Source of the DNA: Ciona savignyi
Taxonomy: Eukaryota; Chordata; Ascidiacea; Phlebobranchia; Cionidae
Length of the DNA: 64,000 bases
NCBI GenBank assembly: GCA_000149265.1
Contig: CH003232.1
Location: 1,343,017-1,407,016, forward strand
Reading direction: 5' to 3'
The notes under the pieces are model-generated. The model saw only the letters and a list, made by a program, of their open reading frames with translations, was not told the DNA's origin and did not search any database. The translations under genes were made by a program, and so were the position numbers. Positions 58,258 to 64,000 of this stretch are shown in pieces. Every line of letters starts with the position of its first letter. Position 1 is the first letter of the stretch.

Positions 58258-61200
58258 ATGTCGGCCAAACAAGTATGTTCGAAATCCTTGGTTAGATTTG
58301 GACTTTTAAGTATTTTAGCCGCAATAATTTTTGTTGCTTACTTTACCGGAACATCTGCACGATTATGGTAAGTTACTTAAGCATGCATTTCAAAGCATTT
58401 TTAAAACAAAATCAAGACTACTGTCGTTTGGCTAATACGGTTAAACATAATTTATTGATGTAGGTATTTCATTTCAGGTATTGTTCACATTATAAAACGC
58501 AGCGATATTCTATTGCGTTTAATCTCAGTACTTGGTAAACTCCTTTTTAAATAAACACATTAAAATTACACTGTGACGCTAAAATCCTGCGTTAAAATAA
58601 ATAACTAAGAAACTGAGGTGTAGATATACACGAATTTAACAAAAATATACTTCTTTTTCCAAACATTAAAAAAGGTTTGGCAAAATCTTTTAAGATGGTG
58701 TAATGAAATGGTCCATAAGTGCGTAATTTTAACAAGAATATTTACGGTTTACTAAACATGGATAATTAATTTGGTTTGTTATGTAAGTTGTTTTTATTTA
58801 CGGTCTGCGCAACCAAAAATTATACATGGTTTAAACATTATACCAATTGTGCTTGCATAAATGTAAATGGTTTAAACATAATACCAATGGTGCATGCATA
58901 AACGTATATGGTTTAGACAATACACTAATTGTGCTTTCATAAATGTATATGGTTTAACATTACATCAATTGTGCTTGCATAAACGTATATGGTTTAGACA
59001 ATAAACTAATTGTGCTTTTATAAACGTATATGGTTTAGACATTTAACTAATTGTGGTTGCATAAACGTATATGGTTTAAACATTATATCAATTGTGCTTA
59101 CATAAACGTACATGGTTTAAACATTATACCAAATATGCGTGCATACACTTATGTGTTTTAAACATTGCACCAATTGTGATTGCAAATAAACGTATACCAT
59201 ACAAAATGTGTTCTACAAATGGCGGCGGTAAAACACGTGACACTCTTTAGTTCTAAACCAACTATTTTGATATATTTTTTTTATTATTTTGAGCCATATA
59301 ACTATTTTGAGCCCTATCTAAACGACTGTTGTTTTCCATATTTTTTTATTTTTTATTTCCTATTTAAGTTTTTTGCTGCGTGTTTTGATGTAAAAAATAA
59401 TTATAAACTAAACCGGAACCACTATAATTTTAATGTATTTGCTAAATATATTTTTCCTTGAATTGATAGGAATATCCTTCCACAAGCAAGAGAGTTCGTT
59501 AACCCTTACGCGAAAAGAGCGAAATTTGAACAGGAAAATCTACACGAAAACACAAGTATAACATATTATACTATACATTAACAAACTTGTATCTGTCCCA
59601 TCAATACTAACGTGTGTTTGTAGGCACGGATGTAATATTCATATTTATCGATTTAAATGGGAAAACACAAGGGGCGTTAATATAATTACTTGTAATAACA
59701 CCTGCTTTTTTAGCAATCTCACATTATTCCATCGATGACGATTTGCTGATGAGACTGATGCAAAATAGTAAGATGTTGGAAGAATTGTTTATTTATCACC
59801 TTAAAAAATCCGAAATAAAACAGGAAGAAAGAGACTTGTTTAAACAACTAGGAATACAATTACAGCAGTAAGTGCGAGTTTTTGCAAAATGCTACTTTGT
59901 GTCTATTTGCTTGGCAACGTTAGTATTTGACATGCTGCAATAACTCCAATAACCTGTCTGTTGCCATCCGGTAATTTGTTGCATGTGTGATAACATTTGT
60001 ATTCCACGTGTGATTGGACTCCCTGTGTTTTTTCACGCACAAGGAAAAAAGCATGAGTGTTCCGAATATCTTGTCCAACTGTACCTTAAACTGAACATTT
60101 ATTGTTTCGTCCATTTATCTTGGTTGGTTTATGCGTCCCCCAAGGCTTGCAAATACAAAACTTGTAGATAACTTAAAGCTCGCTGGTCGCTAGCTCTTCG
60201 GTTGTGTCCCTTGGCAAGCCACTTAGCGGACATTGCCTGAACCCATTGGAATGATGGGTGTGTTTAACGCCCTGGTGTTTAGCCTTTACCGGGGATAAGT
60301 ATTAATATTTATTCTATAAAATAACCATATGTTTAAGAATAATTAATAAAATACGTGTTACCAGGGTGATCTACTCCGACATTGAAAAGCTATATTCGAC
60401 TGCATTTCTTGAAAAGCAACAAGAACTTGAAAAACTAAATACCCTTGCTTTCTCATTTATATCCAACAGCCAAGTAATTTGAATTTTTAAATATGTTATT
60501 TGGAAGTTATAAGATAGGGTATTTAGGTTTTATCTTTGATAAGGTAAAAACGCAAGAAGCCTTCTCTCACGGGTAACCATCAGATTATCTTGTGTCCAGT
60601 AGCACATATCATTCCACTTGGTTTGCTAAGTGCTTTGCCCAAGGACACAATATAGGCTCCATACATGCTTCGTATACAAATTTGCTTTAAGTATCTAAAA
60701 ATATGTACAGTACTTGTTAAACAAAATTAAACCATTTCTGTGTGTGTATTTAAAATATTTTTTGGTAGAACCCTTCAAACTGTTCGTCTGCAAAAAAGCT
60801 CTTCTGCAACGTGAAGTACCATTGTGGACTCGGTTGTATGATGCACCATTACAGCCTGTGTCTCTTCATAGCTCTCGGGACCAACCGAGTTATGATCTGG
60901 GATCTCAACCAGGTCACAGAATTCCCTGGAATGCAGGACGTAATAAAGAATCCAAGTCGTTGCCAAAGTTATAATGAAGAATTGGCATCAGCTCCAGAGT
61001 GGCGTAGTGAGTTTATAAATAGAAATATTTCGTGCTAAATTTGAGAAGTCAGTTAATTTCTAACCAGTTAAACTGTTAAAAATGCTATAATTTGTTTTAT
61101 ATGTTTTTGACAGAGTTTTTTAATAAAAATAATTTGGGGGGTTTAGTATTCTTGTTTGATTCATTTCTGTGTTTTTGTTTTATGCGGATAGGGACATCCT

Positions 61201-63698
61201 AAATTGGCGGATGATTTTTAATGACTTATATGATCTTTTACTTCCTGGCATAGAAAACATATGGATATCTTACGGCAAATTTATGTTTTATTAGTCTTTG
61301 CTTTCTTTTTTTTACCATTTAAAAATAGAGTTGTTAAATTTTGTACTATGGAAATTTTATTTTATTGTCAATATTACTTGTGGGAACTAGGCTGTGTTTA
61401 AAATTCAAAGTACTAGCAAATTGTTTGAGAGCTAAAGTATAGCACACACACACTTTAAAAATCATTATAATCAGTAATCTTACAGTACCTACCCCTATGA
61501 TGTCTCTAAGAAAAATCTTTGGATGGGATTATTAAGTACTGTATCCATGTATGGCATAATCCTCGTCAAACGACTTTTACTTGTATGACATACACAGGTC
61601 CCAAGGAAACCGAACCTACACCGTCGGACGCACCAATCGTCAAAGTTACTGGCTACAAAAAGTCGGTTTTTGTGCCAAACACAGTTCCCAGTCAATTTCT
61701 ACCACGTATCAAGCTCATTCTAGCAGAACCATGGATGTGGTGGACAGGTCATGTGACGAATTACATGTTTCGATTGAAGGAGTCTATGTCGAAAGAAGTT
61801 GAAGATTATAAAACGAAATCAGGCTTCGGTCATCCGATAGTCGGGTACGTAAAATATTCAGTAATAAAAACGCAGCATGTTGTACCGTCGCGTGGTCGAA
61901 TGGTTAACGCGACCGATACATATACCGATAGGTTCTGCCACAACTGAAGGAACTTCTTTACCATACAGCACATAGCAATAATTTAGGTAACAGTGGTTGC
62001 AAGGTGTTTTGACGTTTGCGTTTTCTATTCACGGAGATAAAAGCGTGAATATATCCCACTTAATCATGTACATACCCCATTCCAGAATTCACGTCAGAAG
62101 GACGGATAAAATCCGAGAAGCCGATTACCAAGACTTGGATTCTTATATGGAATACGCAATTAATTGGTATGACCAATACACCATAAGGCACGGGAATGTG
62201 TCGAGAAAAATATTTCTAGCATCAGATGATCCAGCGATAATGGAAGAGGCGAAGAGCAAGTTAGTTGTTATTTTATGTTGTCGTTTTATTTAACCTAAAA
62301 CAAAACTGTGATATTTTTTTAAGTTGTTATGCAAGGCAATTTACATAATATATAATTTTAAATTTTAAGCCACAGTCCGCACAAAACCTTTAGAATGTTT
62401 AGGTATGTCAGATGGTAGAGGATAATCATGTTTATCCCCGCAAATTTTATATTACATTGCGTCGGGTTACTGAAGCTATTGCAATAAGTTGTGTATTAGA
62501 AGACATTCTTTATTTGGTTTAGTAGAACTTATATAGTCTCTGGGTTAAGGCAATATTCCCTAAATGCCTTTTGTCATAGGACACAACCGATCAGTTACGA
62601 TTTTGAAAGCCTTCGGCTAACTAAAGGAAACACATTTACCCACCAAGCTAATTAGTCCGTAAACGACTGAATGTTCTAAATAAACAATACTTCGCAACAG
62701 GTACCCAACCTACCTGTTTATATACGGAGACTTTGCAAGTGCTGGTGTAAAATCGAGATTCACCAAGAATGGTTTGTTTGGTATCGTGAAGGATGTATTT
62801 CTCTTGAGGGAATGTGATTACGTTGTCGTAACAATGTCATCAAACGTTAGTAAGCCTGTATATCTGGCTGTTGGGACATGTAAAATAGTCACATCGTATT
62901 TCCTGGCCAAATAGATTGATGGGTTAATCATACACCGTTAATGTGTCGCATTAACACGGCCAACGTTGAGTCGACACATCCACACAACCAACTACTTAGC
63001 GACCAGTTTCGTACCTGCAAACCCTCGGCTGAAAGGCGACACACTAACCCATCGGACTAATCCAACGGGCCTTCCGGTCGGTTAGGCCTAAGCTATTGTA
63101 AAGTGTTAAACGAGGTGAAGGAATATGGTGTAGTTTTTTTCTCACCTATTATACCCTTGTGTTTAGACAACAACTGTTAATTGAAATTCTTAATGGCACA
63201 TCTAATTAAATAGCAGCTGATTTCAATGGATTTACGCTGATGTTCCCACAGTTTAAGTGTGGGTTAACATAATAATATGTGTACATTCAAGGAAAAGATA
63301 CTAAAATACTAACATATAGACGCATTCCTATTATACAGATTGGACGGTATGTACAAGAAATGCGGCAAACTTCTTCCCAGGACGCGACGTTTCGCTTTGC
63401 CAATCTTGACAATTCATATCGCATAACCAACGGCAGAGACATTGTCCACGAAGTTCTACTTGACCACACCCCGCTCGTACCTTGTGACCGAAAGGCTCGA
63501 AGACACACCGATTGTGAAATGACAATGAAAGTAGGGGATCGCATTGTTAATAGTCCGTTGCTGAAGAAAGGAATTATGCTTGGTGGATTAAACCAACGAA
63601 CTAAACAAGTTGGAATGTACCCAGCGTTTAAAGTTAAAACCGAATTGGTGCCCGAGTCCTATCCGATTTCAATGGTACTTGAAAACGATGTCGTCTAG
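58258..63698 (+). CDS. FUT8-like alpha-1,6-fucosyltransferase, copy C
   Basis: Best-supported member of the array. Nine coding exons: 58258-58367, 59470-59555, 59714-59867, 60365-60473, 60769-61006, 61598-61844, 62086-62259, 62701-62845, 63339-63698; 1623 nt, 540 aa, all phases consistent. Membrane anchor at about residues 12-32; acidic/Gln-rich coiled-coil stem to about 150; catalytic domain with the FUT8-type cysteines in exon 5 (C156, C164 and the CGLGC cluster), HVRRTDK at 317-323, DD at 362-363 and Asp404 in VKD; SH3-like domain in the last ~75 residues. As in A and B, the human Cys465/Cys472 positions are Val and Gly. Copy-specific changes in exon 9: two codons (Gly-Ser) missing after RRHTD, and one extra Leu near the C-terminus. 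The start ATG follows an acceptor-like 'ttttgtag', suggesting a spliced leader. A conserved non-coding block after exon 5 (61192-61305) was considered as an exon and rejected. Confidence 0.9.
58830..59190. repeat. ~40-bp intron-1 minisatellite of copy C, longest array
   Basis: About nine units of 'atggtttaaacattatacc' with 'aattgtgcttgcataaacg'. It is unbroken, and includes at 59033-59040 the GTTTAGAC that was the hAT-2 target in copy B. Confidence 0.85.
60112..60310 (+). repeat. SINE family 1, old shared copy in intron 3 of copy C
   Basis: Counterpart of 39300-39490 and 49505-49710. Confidence 0.65.
62420..62665 (-). repeat. SINE family 1, degenerate, in intron 7 of copy C
   Basis: Counterpart of 52125-52375 and 41930-42200. 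A head fragment follows in intron 8 at 62990-63075 (copy B: 52680-52790). Confidence 0.6.
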
Positions 63699-64000
63699 CA
63701 AATATATTATTTTTCTAAAAAAATGTTCGTACTTTTTTCGTGGTTGCATATTTGTTTAATTGGCTTTTAACTTAATAGAAATTATAGTATTGCACGGTCG
63801 TTTGGCTGAATGGCTAACTCAACCTATACTTATACCAATTTTCCACGTCCAGCATCAGGGGCAAACAATGGTGTCGCTCAAAACAAAATCCAAACATCAA
63901 ACGACGTAAACATATTACGACACATATGTTACAGTTGCATTAGATGCAGTTGATTAACAGTTGCATTTATAAACAATTACTAATTCTATTTTGAAACTTG
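63699..64000. other. 3' flank of copy C and window edge
   Basis: Starts like the flank of copy B, then diverges. 63793-63850 holds a decayed tRNA-Ser-like family 2 head ('ggtcgtttggctgaatggct'). Nothing else is recognised. Confidence 0.5.

Noticed and set aside
58830-59190. CRISPR-like array of ~40-bp repeats
   Set aside because: Units touch each other without unique spacers, lie in a eukaryotic intron, and vary between units; it is a minisatellite.
60714-60974. Longer open frame over FUT8-like exon 5 in another reading frame (also at 39834 and 50121)
   Set aside because: The frame with the cysteine cluster and CGLGCMMHH joins in phase with neighbouring exons and matches FUT8; the longer frame is a shadow.

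Overview
The window looks like AT-rich, intron-dense animal DNA, most likely from a tunicate such as Ciona. That call rests on short exons with GT-AG introns, no bacterial gene layout, several tRNA-derived SINE families, hAT-type MITEs, and a tandem family of FUT8-like (core alpha-1,6-fucosyltransferase) genes. The species is inferred. Two 100-N assembly gaps are present (31127-31226 and 50339-50438).

Layout. About 1.2-35.6 kb is one large inverted duplication: two arms of roughly 16 kb around a 2.5-kb centre (17150-19729). Reading outward from the centre, each arm carries (i) a 12-exon gene joining a NEK-like protein kinase to macro-type domain exons, then (ii) a decayed FUT8-like gene. The right-arm kinase-macro gene (19730-29379, +) reads open through all 12 exons with matching intron phases (616 codons). 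The left-arm copy (9541-17149, -) has the same exons but carries a 2-base length change in exon 2, a Lys-to-Asn change in the catalytic loop, and a SINE inside coding exon 7. The FUT8-like copies at the outer ends (621-6450, - and 32442-35534, +) are pseudogenes.

From 37 kb to the right edge lie three tandem FUT8-like genes on the + strand (37031-43563, 47001-53415 and 58258-63698). Each has nine coding exons with identical phases and encodes about 540 residues: type II membrane anchor, coiled-coil stem, catalytic domain with HVRRTDK, and a C-terminal SH3-like domain. Copies 2 and 3 share introns, old SINEs and upstream sequence, so they are recent duplicates. Copy 2 has an assembly gap in exon 5. 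A further exon-1/intron-1 relic lies at about 55.2 kb.

Non-coding DNA is dominated by one abundant ~290-bp tRNA-derived SINE, two smaller tRNA-like families, hAT MITEs with 8-bp target duplications, other MITEs and minisatellites. Several insertions have an empty site in the paralogous copy, which orders them relative to the duplications. The FUT8-like enzymes are expected in the Golgi. The kinase-macro protein is expected in the cytosol or nucleus and could combine phosphorylation with ADP-ribose recognition. Nothing in the sequence links the two functions beyond shared location.
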